This document shows positions 1-5,916 of a DNA stretch of 14,617 nt, piece after piece. The notes below the pieces were generated by a model, which worked only from the letters and a program-made list of their open reading frames with translations, was not told the origin of the DNA and searched no databases. The stretch is from an uncultured Atopobium sp. (GTDB lineage Bacteria > Actinomycetota > Coriobacteriia > Coriobacteriales > Atopobiaceae): contig CALIZS010000059.1 in NCBI GenBank assembly GCA_938028565.1, positions 1-14,617 of the forward strand, given 5' to 3'. The position numbers and the translations under genes were made by a program. The first letter of the stretch is position 1. Each line of letters starts with the position of its first letter.

Positions 1-51
1 GGCGCAACCGACGCTCAGGCATGGGAGTTCTTCGAGGACGCAACCCACTAA
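1..51 (+). CDS. C-terminal end of an unidentified protein (5' end outside window)
   Basis: An open frame enters from the left edge and stops with TAA at 49-51, giving the last 16 residues, ending in AWEFFEDATH. The tail is too short to assign. A final W-x-F-F helix is seen at the end of some alpha/beta-hydrolase (esterase) proteins, but this is only a loose resemblance. The codons are strongly C/G-ending (GGC, ACC, GAC, TTC, GAG, CAC) and the following 60 bases stay GC-rich, unlike most of the window. A perfect hairpin terminator at 159-190 could end this transcript. Confidence 0.5.
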   Translation, partial: GATDAQAWEFFEDATH

Positions 52-158
52 GAGAGCGCACACGGCGGGTGTGGCGGGCGCAGGTCCACGTGGCCTCCAG
101 TCACGAAAGCGCTGCTCAAACGTGACTTTCTCATGTGGCGAGAAACACACTGACCTTG

Positions 159-190
159 AGCTGGTAATCCGTAAGGATTACCAGCTTTTT
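159..190 (+). terminator. Rho-independent terminator
   Basis: A perfect 12-bp stem (159-170 with 175-186, AGCTGGTAATCC) closes on a GTAA loop and is followed directly by a run of Ts (186-191). It fits the end of the gene that stops at 51. The 107 bases between hold no convincing gene, only a 7-bp inverted repeat (AGTCACG 99-105 with CGTGACT 121-127). Confidence 0.88.
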
Positions 191-210
191 TGTGGCGCGT
201 TAACGTTGAC

Positions 211-603
211 TTTTAGGCTTGAGGTACAAAATAGCACAGCTTTGGTAGGTTCTGCTAAAGAATCGACGTGTTCTTAATCAAGATAGCCAGGCAGCTAGGG
301 GGTTCACTGCTTGACAATTAGAGAGCGTCAATACTTGATATACATTTCTATGCATAAACTTCACCTAATATGCTTGAAAGTGAATAGACTTATATAAGAA
401 ATTTAACTATTGATAAATTTCGTACCAAAGGAACACACCTAAGTCGGATATTCTGCTCAGATGCGGGCATTTTACACATCTAATGATGATAATCTGCATG
501 AATGAGGTATTTTCAGCGTAATGTATACGTCTTTTTGACAGATTATCTGACTTAAGTGTGTTTCCCAAATCCGAAATTTGCCTCGCGAGGCGATGGCGAG
601 AAG
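211..603. repeat. Large imperfect intergenic direct repeat, copy A
   Basis: This 393-nt block aligns along its whole length, in the same orientation, with 4033-4423. Most of it has drifted with scattered substitutions and small indels. Two parts have not: 517-584 is identical base for base to 4338-4405 (68 nt), and 304-361 matches 4125-4182 with two transitions in 58 nt. The 68-nt core holds the palindrome CAGATTATCTG and a CAAAT/ATTTG inverted repeat. The 58-nt core holds TTGAC-N11-GTCAA (311-331). No convincing long coding frame or standard promoter was seen. On the minus strand, 211-288 matches the TetR-like remnant next to copy B. The block ends 59 nt before fsa copy 1. Its function is unknown. 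Confidence 0.93.
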
Positions 604-662
604 TACAATAGCTAAAATAGTTCTTAGCACATAGATGCCCTAGTGATGAAGGGAAGCCAAGC

Positions 663-1328
663 ATGGAGTTTATTCTGGATACAGCTGATCTTGAGGCTGT
701 TAAGCAACTTGATGAGCTTTTGACTATTGATGGAGTTACCACTAATCCTGCAATCATCACTAGAAGTGGTAAGCAACCCGAACAGGTAATCAAGGAGTTC
801 GTAGAGTACCTGCTTCCCGAGCAAAAGTTCTTTGTGCAGGTTGTTTCAACTGACTATGAGCAAATGCTGGAAGAGGCTCGCTATATTTGCGGTCTTCGTT
901 CCGAGAATACCTATGTGAAGATTCCTGTGACTCGCAACGGATACAAAGCAATTAAACAGCTCAAGTCCGAGGGTCTCGGTGTTCTGGCAACGGCAATATA
1001 TTCTGCGGACGAGGCATTTTTGGCGGCCATGAATGGCGCAGATTACCTGGCTCCCTATGTCAACCGTATGTGCAACTATGGCGATGGCATTGGTCAGGTT
1101 TTTGATCTTATGCAGATGCTTGAAACTCATGGACTGAATTCTAAGATTCTAGCCGCATCGTTCAAGAATACTGAGCAGGTTCAAGCACTTATCTCCGCTG
1201 GCATCGATGCAGTTGCCCTTCCACCTGATATTGTCTACACAATGATGGATCATCCTGGCACAAAGATTGCTGTTAATGAGTTTTCTGCTGCTTGGCATGA
1301 GGCCTACGGTAGGGATACACTGCTCTAG
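663..1328 (+). CDS. fsa: Fructose-6-phosphate aldolase-like transaldolase (FSA/TalC/MipB family), complete copy 1
   Basis: The 221-residue product has the length and pattern of the short transaldolase-like aldolases typified by E. coli FsaA (220 aa), which are cytoplasmic TIM barrels. Visible motifs are VTTNPA at residues 25-30, VKIPVT with the predicted Schiff-base lysine K86, APYVNR with the conserved tyrosine Y132, and a late ASFK segment. FSA enzymes reversibly join or split dihydroxyacetone or hydroxyacetone with glyceraldehyde 3-phosphate. The ATG at 663 has GAAGGGA about 10 nt upstream and matches the start of the second copy at 14476. The gene stands alone between repeat copy A and a terminator at 1351. 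The first 47 residues differ from copy 2 at only about six positions, one being TTNPA instead of TTNPS. True transaldolases are longer, so FSA is the better call; the substrate is inferred. Confidence 0.9.
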   Translation: MEFILDTADLEAVKQLDELLTIDGVTTNPAIITRSGKQPEQVIKEFVEYLLPEQKFFVQVVSTDYEQMLEEARYICGLRSENTYVKIPVTRNGYKAIKQLKSEGLGVLATAIYSADEAFLAAMNGADYLAPYVNRMCNYGDGIGQVFDLMQMLETHGLNSKILAASFKNTEQVQALISAGIDAVALPPDIVYTMMDHPGTKIAVNEFSAAWHEAYGRDTLL

Positions 1329-1350
1329 CCACTCTTACATACTCAACACA

Positions 1351-1382
1351 AAAAGAGCATCTACGCCAGTAGATGCTCTTTT
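1351..1382. terminator. Bidirectional terminator between convergent genes
   Basis: A perfect 14-bp stem (1351-1364 with 1369-1382, AAAAGAGCATCTAC) with a GCCA loop has Ts at the right end on the plus strand and, by symmetry, on the minus strand. It lies 22 nt after the fsa stop and 67 nt past the end of the leftward zinc-ribbon gene, so it can serve both converging transcripts. Confidence 0.88.
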
Positions 1383-1449
1383 AATGCCAATTTGGGATTT
1401 TGTTTCATGCCCAAAAATTTGTGCTTAAAGCGTTTACCTCAAGAATTTT

Positions 1450-2643
1450 TTATCGCTTAGTCAGATAATCTGTCTGCCAAGTTCCACTATCGGAGCTAAC
1501 GGCAATAGTACGACCGCCATCTTTGGATGTGATGGTAAATGGTTCGCTTCGAGTACTGATTCTGCCGCCAAAGCTAATCTTGACAGTATTTTCGTCACCG
1601 CTCCAAGTACCCTCTGTGGTCTTATTGTCACCCTCACGATAAGTGACTGTTCCATCACTCTTCAGAACAATCTCAAGCTTCTTGCCATCGGTTCCTATGC
1701 CCGTGTAGGTACCAACCCACTTGTTGACTGCGGACTTAGAGGCCTGAGCATCTTCCTTCTGCTGATTTTCCTTACCCTTGAGCAGGGAAGTAATCTTGCT
1801 TACTTGACCGTTAATCTTGTCGCCAAATGAAGCATAGCTGTAGTCTTTATCGGTATTGCTCTCCCAAACAGCTTTCTCGTCCTCAAGGTTATTTTGAAGG
1901 TTTTTCAGCTCAGTCAGCTTGTTGTTTAGATCAGTCGCATCGGAGTTGTCTGCTGTTGCGCTTGCGTCAACGGAGTTGGCTCTAAGACGAGTCTTGTAAT
2001 CGTTAAGGAACCAATCAAAAATCTTTTTCTGCTTATCCGTAATTGAGCTGGTGACGTCTTTGAGATGAGAGTCATCGTTGCCGTCAGAAAGAGTAAACTT
2101 ACCGTCTTTTTGATCTGCGCTGATTTTGTTTTGAATATCTGCAAGCTGATTATATGCGGCGAGAAGGGCGGATCTATCTCCATTAGAGATAAGAGAATCA
2201 ACATCAACGGCATCAATCTGAGAGGAGTAAGACTTCTCAAGATCAGTTACCTCTTGCGCGCGAGCGTTTTGCTGATGGTTCTTGTAGAACATCCATCCGC
2301 CAAATCCGGCAGCACAAAGCAAAACAAGAGCAACGACTACAGTGAGAACAGTCTTACCAGCACTGGAAGGTTTTTTGTTGCTGCTTTTTACCTGAGGTGC
2401 ATTCTGAACAACAGCGGTGTCTTCAGGGGTTTCGACAGAATCAAAAGAACGCGAAGTTCTTGTTCGTGCAATGCTTGGGAAATGCGTGGTTGGAGTTACC
2501 TCTGGCTCCGAATTACGGTCATCTGATACGAATGTATCTGCATCAGTAACTTCTTCGACAGTAGGTGACTCGATTTTCTCTCCGCAGGATGTACAGAAGA
2601 CGGACCCGTCATCAATTTCTGCACCACAATTAGGACATTTCAT
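1450..2643 (-). CDS. Zinc-ribbon, single-pass membrane protein with a C-terminal extracytoplasmic domain
   Basis: The 397-residue protein starts with a zinc ribbon (CPNC at 3-6, CTSC at 17-20), followed by an acidic, low-complexity linker. A hydrophobic segment at about 98-120 is most likely a signal anchor. Next comes a charged, helical, coiled-coil-prone stretch (about 125-295). The end is a beta-rich domain (about 300-395) with W-x-G-x-Y and GTW repeats, like small lipocalin- or DUF-type 'W-G-T-Y' modules. The ribbon should face the cytoplasm and the C-terminal domain the outside. No specific family was recognised. It is the second gene of a leftward pair, 11 nt downstream of the multi-pass protein gene ending at 2655, so the two are probably cotranscribed. 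A role in envelope sensing or assembly is only a guess. Confidence 0.85.
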   Translation of the reverse strand: MKCPNCGAEIDDGSVFCTSCGEKIESPTVEEVTDADTFVSDDRNSEPEVTPTTHFPSIARTRTSRSFDSVETPEDTAVVQNAPQVKSSNKKPSSAGKTVLTVVVALVLLCAAGFGGWMFYKNHQQNARAQEVTDLEKSYSSQIDAVDVDSLISNGDRSALLAAYNQLADIQNKISADQKDGKFTLSDGNDDSHLKDVTSSITDKQKKIFDWFLNDYKTRLRANSVDASATADNSDATDLNNKLTELKNLQNNLEDEKAVWESNTDKDYSYASFGDKINGQVSKITSLLKGKENQQKEDAQASKSAVNKWVGTYTGIGTDGKKLEIVLKSDGTVTYREGDNKTTEGTWSGDENTVKISFGGRISTRSEPFTITSKDGGRTIAVSSDSGTWQTDYLTKR

Positions 2644-2654
2644 CTTTGAAATCC

Positions 2655-3539
2655 TTACTTAACAGCGGTTCCGCATTTACCGCAGAACTTAGCGTTTTCT
2701 GGGAGCTCTGCGCCACAATTAGGGCATGCAGATGGAGCGTCATTATTGTCTGCAGCAGGCTGATCAGCAGTTGAACCTACTACAGGATCTGCGTTTTCTT
2801 CAACAACATGAGCAGTTGGTGCTGCGGAATCGCTCTGAACGGTTGGTGCTGCAGATGTGTTCTGAGCAGCTGGAGTCTGAGCTGGAGCTGGAGCTGCATT
2901 GAATACTGTAGTGCTTTGCTGCTGAGAAACAACAGCAGCGGCAAAAGCAGCCTTCTTTGCCTCATTGTTGCGATAGAAAATGAGTGCACTTGCGCAAACG
3001 ATTGCAAGGTGAATAGCAACGTAAATATAGCCAGCAAGAGAAAGCTCACAGCCAACACTATAAGAATAAGATCCGCCTACTGCCTGAGTGATTCCATTTG
3101 TAATAGTAGATTTGGTGAGAAAAAGAACTAAAAGGTTAGCAAGACCAGGAACCCATAGGAAAGAAATGAAGTTCTTAAACTTTGGAGAAAGCGAGACAAC
3201 CATCGTAACAAGAGAGATGAAAAGCGTCACGTTAATAATGGCGGTATCAACTGTTCCTGCCTTGAGAAAGTCAGAGATGGTACTGCTTCCACTGCCGAAA
3301 AGGCTTGAAGACATTTTTATAATCGAGAAAATCGAGGAAAGCTCGGCAAACGAGAAGCTAATAGAAGCAAGTTGACCAGCGTGAATCTCAAATATAGGAG
3401 CTAGGAAGAAAACTGCACTTAAAACGGCTGCAATTGCAACGACAAGGGACAATTTCTCATTGTCATACTTATCAAGTTTAGCTAGGTGCTCTTTAACATT
3501 GATTGCTTGCTGATTGGTGGATAAAACTTGTTGATCCAT
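2655..3539 (-). CDS. Multi-pass membrane protein with C-terminal zinc ribbon
   Basis: The 294-residue product has four hydrophobic segments (about 30-50, 99-117, 124-142, 167-188). A 75-residue linker rich in Ala, Pro, Thr and Gln follows, then a terminal zinc ribbon (CPNC at 272-275, CGKC at 286-289). Zinc-ribbon-tethered membrane proteins of this kind are common in Firmicutes and Actinobacteria and mostly uncharacterised. With four passes and a short N-terminal tail, both ends are predicted cytoplasmic, so this ribbon would lie on the same side as that of the neighbouring protein. The ATG at 3539 is preceded by AGAAGGAACC. The 105 bases upstream are AT-rich, with a TTTCTAGAAA palindrome (3584-3593) and a TATAGT hexamer, but no clear -35 box. 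It heads a two-gene leftward operon. Confidence 0.85.
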   Translation of the reverse strand: MDQQVLSTNQQAINVKEHLAKLDKYDNEKLSLVVAIAAVLSAVFFLAPIFEIHAGQLASISFSFAELSSIFSIIKMSSSLFGSGSSTISDFLKAGTVDTAIINVTLFISLVTMVVSLSPKFKNFISFLWVPGLANLLVLFLTKSTITNGITQAVGGSYSYSVGCELSLAGYIYVAIHLAIVCASALIFYRNNEAKKAAFAAAVVSQQQSTTVFNAAPAPAQTPAAQNTSAAPTVQSDSAAPTAHVVEENADPVVGSTADQPAADNNDAPSACPNCGAELPENAKFCGKCGTAVK

Positions 3540-3644
3540 GGTTCCTTCTTTCCTTACTAATAACAGGCACTATAAATGTATTATTTCTAGAAACTAATTT
3601 GCTGTTTAATTGCATAAAACATAATTTGTTCACGAATTAGCTGA

Positions 3645-4099
3645 TTAAACTAAATAAATTTTACCTTCTACACTTTTACGTAAAACCTTCTTTGTTGAGC
3701 ACGGTAATCCTTTCATTGAGTTTTGCTTTCGATTACTTAGACGGAGCAAAACCTGTAAAGGTTCAAAATATTTTGCTAAAAATGAGAATAGTGAATCAAT
3801 AGATACTTCTAACTCCTCAGACATCGAGAAATTTTATTAGATATTTCTACTTTTGCACTTGATGGAACTACATTTGATACAACTTTAAAGTTTTCAGTAA
3901 TTGTCGCTATGGCTAATGTCCAGTGTTGGATGAAGATACATGCTTCAAAAAGTTCTCTGTCGCCTGGTGTGAAGCCTATGGTAAGGAAATGTTGCAGGGT
4001 AGCTTTTATTGCAGGAGAGGTGGAGCGCAGCTTTTTAGGTTTGGTGCGCAAAATAACACAGCTTAGCCGCGCCTTGCTGAGAAATCGTCTAGTTCTTAA
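3645..4099 (-). pseudogene. Decayed TetR/AcrR-like regulator, C-terminal part only
   Basis: A minus-strand frame is open from 4099 to 3809 after an in-frame TGA. It reads like the ligand-binding half of a TetR-family repressor: a stretch ending in TIGFTPGDRELFEA followed by a hydrophobic helix, matching the usual 'aGFspedA...f..Gf' pattern from memory of the family. It ends at a TAG (3809-3811). A second frame, 3824-3645, starts MSEELEVSIDSLFSFL and resembles the last TetR helix, so one frameshift would join them. No N-terminal helix-turn-helix is present; that side merges into repeat copy B, where a further frame with stops can be followed for about 20 codons. I see no ribosome binding site. 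The family call is tentative; the broken state is clearer than the family. Confidence 0.45.
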
Positions 4100-4423
4100 T
4101 CAAGATAACCGGACAACTAGGGGCTCACTGCTTGACAATTAGAGAGCGTCAATGCTTGATATACATTTCTATGTATAAACTTTATTTAATATGCTGAATA
4201 ATGAATTGGAATATATAAAGAATTTAACTATAGGTAAATTCCGTACCTAAGGAACACACCTATGACAGATATTCTGCTCAATTACGGCCATATTACACAT
4301 CAAATGAAGATAATCTGCACGTTTGAAGTATTTTCGACGTAATGTATACGTCTTTTTGACAGATTATCTGACTTAAGTGTGTTTCCCAAATCCGAAATTT
4401 GCCTCTGAGTTGATGGCGAGAAG
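4033..4423. repeat. Large imperfect intergenic direct repeat, copy B
   Basis: This is the second copy of the block at 211-603, same orientation, 391 nt. The 68-nt identical core is at 4338-4405 and the 58-nt near-identical core at 4125-4182, with the TTGAC-N11-GTCAA inverted repeat at 4132-4152 and an added perfect ATACAT-TTCT-ATGTAT palindrome at 4161-4176. Here, unlike copy A, the middle holds an ATG-started 26-codon frame (4262-4342) behind AAGGA. The left end overlaps the TetR-like remnant. No genes lie between its right end and the redox operon at 4720. The stretch 4424-4719 is AT-rich with an ATTGCCAT direct repeat (4570-4577, 4587-4594) and the TTAACA boxes listed separately. Confidence 0.93.
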
Positions 4424-4652
4424 ATCAGATTTTCTTGCATGCCGTATACCTGCGGTTTTTATGTGATTGCATATTTTATAAATTCGGATATTTATATAAA
4501 AAGTTTCATGGTAACTTTTGGGGGTCGGTACATTGCACTTGAGCCACATTCAAGATGTATTTAAGAGTCATTGCCATTAGCTTGGCATTGCCATGATATT
4601 CGTAGAAATTCAAAAGATATTTGAGCAGCTATTTGTAACTCTTCCCGGAAAA

Positions 4653-4680
4653 TTTAAATCAGCTTAACAGGGATTTAACA
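4653..4680 (+). promoter_or_regulatory. Tandem TTAACA boxes, candidate response-regulator site
   Basis: TTAACA occurs at 4664-4669 and 4675-4680, exactly 11 nt apart, with a weaker TTTAAA at 4653-4658 in the same register. Direct repeats at one helical turn are how OmpR/PhoB-family regulators bind, and TTAACA is close to the Bacillus PhoP box. The boxes end 39 nt before the ATG of the redox operon. A matching -10 hexamer was not clear. The link to the regulator at 6734 is inference. Confidence 0.35.
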
Positions 4681-4719
4681 CCCCTTCTGTTGTACTAAAG
4701 CCAGGAGAAGGGAGTATCT

Positions 4720-4887
4720 ATGAAATCAAAGCAAGCTTGTGGTTGGAGCTGCCGTCTACGTGTCCTGCCTATTCTATTTTTGCTATTAGGATGTGCATTT
4801 GTAGTCTATGGCGCTTCTCGCGGAGAGGTTCAGACCGTATTGGGAAAAGCGGTACGAATCTGCCTTGAGTGTGTAGGTATTGGTTAG
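4720..4887 (+). CDS. CD1871A-type small CXXC-motif membrane protein
   Basis: This 55-residue gene is easy to overlook. The product has a short basic N-terminus, one hydrophobic segment (about 16-31), the pattern RGE-x-x-x-VL-x-KA (35-44) and the ending ICLECVGIG with a CXXC pair at C48 and C51. That arrangement is characteristic of the small 'CD1871A family CXXC motif-containing' proteins, which tend to sit beside 4Fe-4S membrane proteins; their function is unknown. AGAAGGGAG lies just before the ATG at 4720. The TAG at 4885-4887 overlaps the ribosome binding site of the next gene, so the two are probably translationally coupled. Extra cysteines at 7, 11 and 25 are visible. A redox role, passing electrons or accepting disulfides next to the polyferredoxin, is an inference from the CXXC pair and the neighbours. 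Confidence 0.83.
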   Translation: MKSKQACGWSCRLRVLPILFLLLGCAFVVYGASRGEVQTVLGKAVRICLECVGIG

Positions 4888-4897
4888 GTGACCTGCA

Positions 4898-5857
4898 GTG
4901 AAAGTGTTCTCAGGGATAAAATTTCTTGGAAAGAAAGTGCGAGAATTTATCACTAAAAGAGGTTTCGTGCAGGCATGCGCAACCTTTCTAACCAACCCTC
5001 ACCTAACAAATTTTGCTAAGGGAACTATCTATACTGGTCCTGCAAAGTCAGTCTGCGTCCCTGGACTTAACTGCTATTCTTGCCCAGCAGCTACAGGCGC
5101 TTGCCCCGTTGGAGCATTTCAGGCAGTAGTTGGATCTTCTAAATTCAGCTTCTCGTATTACATTACGGGCATTTTGATTCTCATTGGAACTTTGCTAGGC
5201 AGGTTTGTCTGCGGATTTCTTTGTCCATTTGGCTGGGTACAAGATCTTCTCCACAAGATTCCATTCCCCAAAAAATTTAGCACTAAAAAGCTCAAAGCCT
5301 TGCGCTATTTGAAGTACGTCATATTAATTGTGCTTGTCTGGGCTCTACCAGCTTTGATTCAAAATGCCGTAGGAATGGGAGAGCCTTATTTCTGTAAGTA
5401 TGTTTGTCCACAGGGAATTCTCGAGGGAGCAATTCCGCTTTCTTTAGCAGATAGCAGCATTAAGGCAGCTCTGGGCACACTTTTTACGATGAAGTTCAGC
5501 ATTCTGGCAACTGTCGTACTGTTGAGCATCATGTTTTATCGTCCTTTTTGCAAATGGATTTGCCCGCTCGGGGCTTTTTATTCTCTGTTCAATCGCATCT
5601 CAATTTTGCAGTATCGAGTTGACGAGAAGACCTGTGTAAGCTGCGGAAAGTGTGCGCGTACATGCAAGATGGACGTAGATATTACGAAGAATAACGCAGC
5701 TCTTGAGTGCATTCGCTGCGGAGAGTGCATAAAGGTCTGTCCTGTTCATGCGATTGATGCAAAACTCCTGTTAATCAACAAGAAAATTGAGCAGTCGGAA
5801 AAGGTTGCTACAGCAAAGCACTTGGCTGATCTACAGGCGACAAGCTCAATAAAGTAA
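4898..5857 (+). CDS. NapH-like polyferredoxin membrane protein (4Fe-4S binding)
   Basis: The 319-residue protein combines several membrane helices (about 86-104, 139-157, 197-214) with many cysteine motifs. An N-terminal set is C53, C59, C62, C69. Two NapH/RdxA-type half motifs sit at membrane edges (C105-x3-C109-PFG and C218-x3-C222-PLG), plus C166/C170. The C-terminus has two ferredoxin-type [4Fe-4S] motifs (C246, C249, C252, C256 and C271, C274, C277, C281). Such proteins carry electrons across or along the membrane. The GTG at 4898 is chosen because AGGTGA lies 6 nt upstream, overlapping the stop of the preceding CXXC gene. The TlpA-like gene follows. I infer that the protein supplies reducing power to thiol proteins outside the cell, possibly in place of a CcdA/DsbD transporter, none of which is seen here. 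Confidence 0.88.
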   Translation: MKVFSGIKFLGKKVREFITKRGFVQACATFLTNPHLTNFAKGTIYTGPAKSVCVPGLNCYSCPAATGACPVGAFQAVVGSSKFSFSYYITGILILIGTLLGRFVCGFLCPFGWVQDLLHKIPFPKKFSTKKLKALRYLKYVILIVLVWALPALIQNAVGMGEPYFCKYVCPQGILEGAIPLSLADSSIKAALGTLFTMKFSILATVVLLSIMFYRPFCKWICPLGAFYSLFNRISILQYRVDEKTCVSCGKCARTCKMDVDITKNNAALECIRCGECIKVCPVHAIDAKLLLINKKIEQSEKVATAKHLADLQATSSIK

Positions 5858-5877
5858 GTGTCATAAAACGTGTATAG

Positions 5878-5894
5878 CTACGTTTCGTACGTAG
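5878..5894 (+). other. Intercistronic stem-loop upstream of the TlpA-like gene
   Basis: CTACGT (5878-5883) pairs with ACGTAG (5889-5894) around a 5-nt loop, 22 nt before the TlpA-like start. No T-run follows, so a terminator is unlikely. It may mark an mRNA processing or stability site between the polyferredoxin and TlpA genes. Confidence 0.4.
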
Positions 5895-5916
5895 AAAAGA
5901 CAGAAAGGACTATGAA

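Noticed and set aside
71..277. Plus-strand open frame of 68 codons
   Set aside because: It crosses the strong terminator at 159-190, has no ribosome binding site, and its far end lies in repeat copy A where the other copy does not keep the frame.
304..361. Promoter in the repeat built on TTGACA (311-316)
   Set aside because: No acceptable -10 hexamer lies 16-18 nt downstream in either copy; the TTGAC is better explained as half of an inverted repeat.
407..793. Minus-strand open frame spanning the repeat and the fsa start
   Set aside because: Half of it is the antisense of fsa (the same shadow appears opposite fsa copy 2), and stops break the corresponding frame in repeat copy B.
3909..4142. 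Plus-strand open frame of 77 codons
   Set aside because: It is the antisense of the TetR-like remnant, has no ribosome binding site and resembles nothing.
211..4423. Insertion sequence, CRISPR array or integrative element
   Set aside because: The repeats have no transposase, no terminal inverted repeats or evident target duplication, and no short regularly spaced units; no integrase is present.
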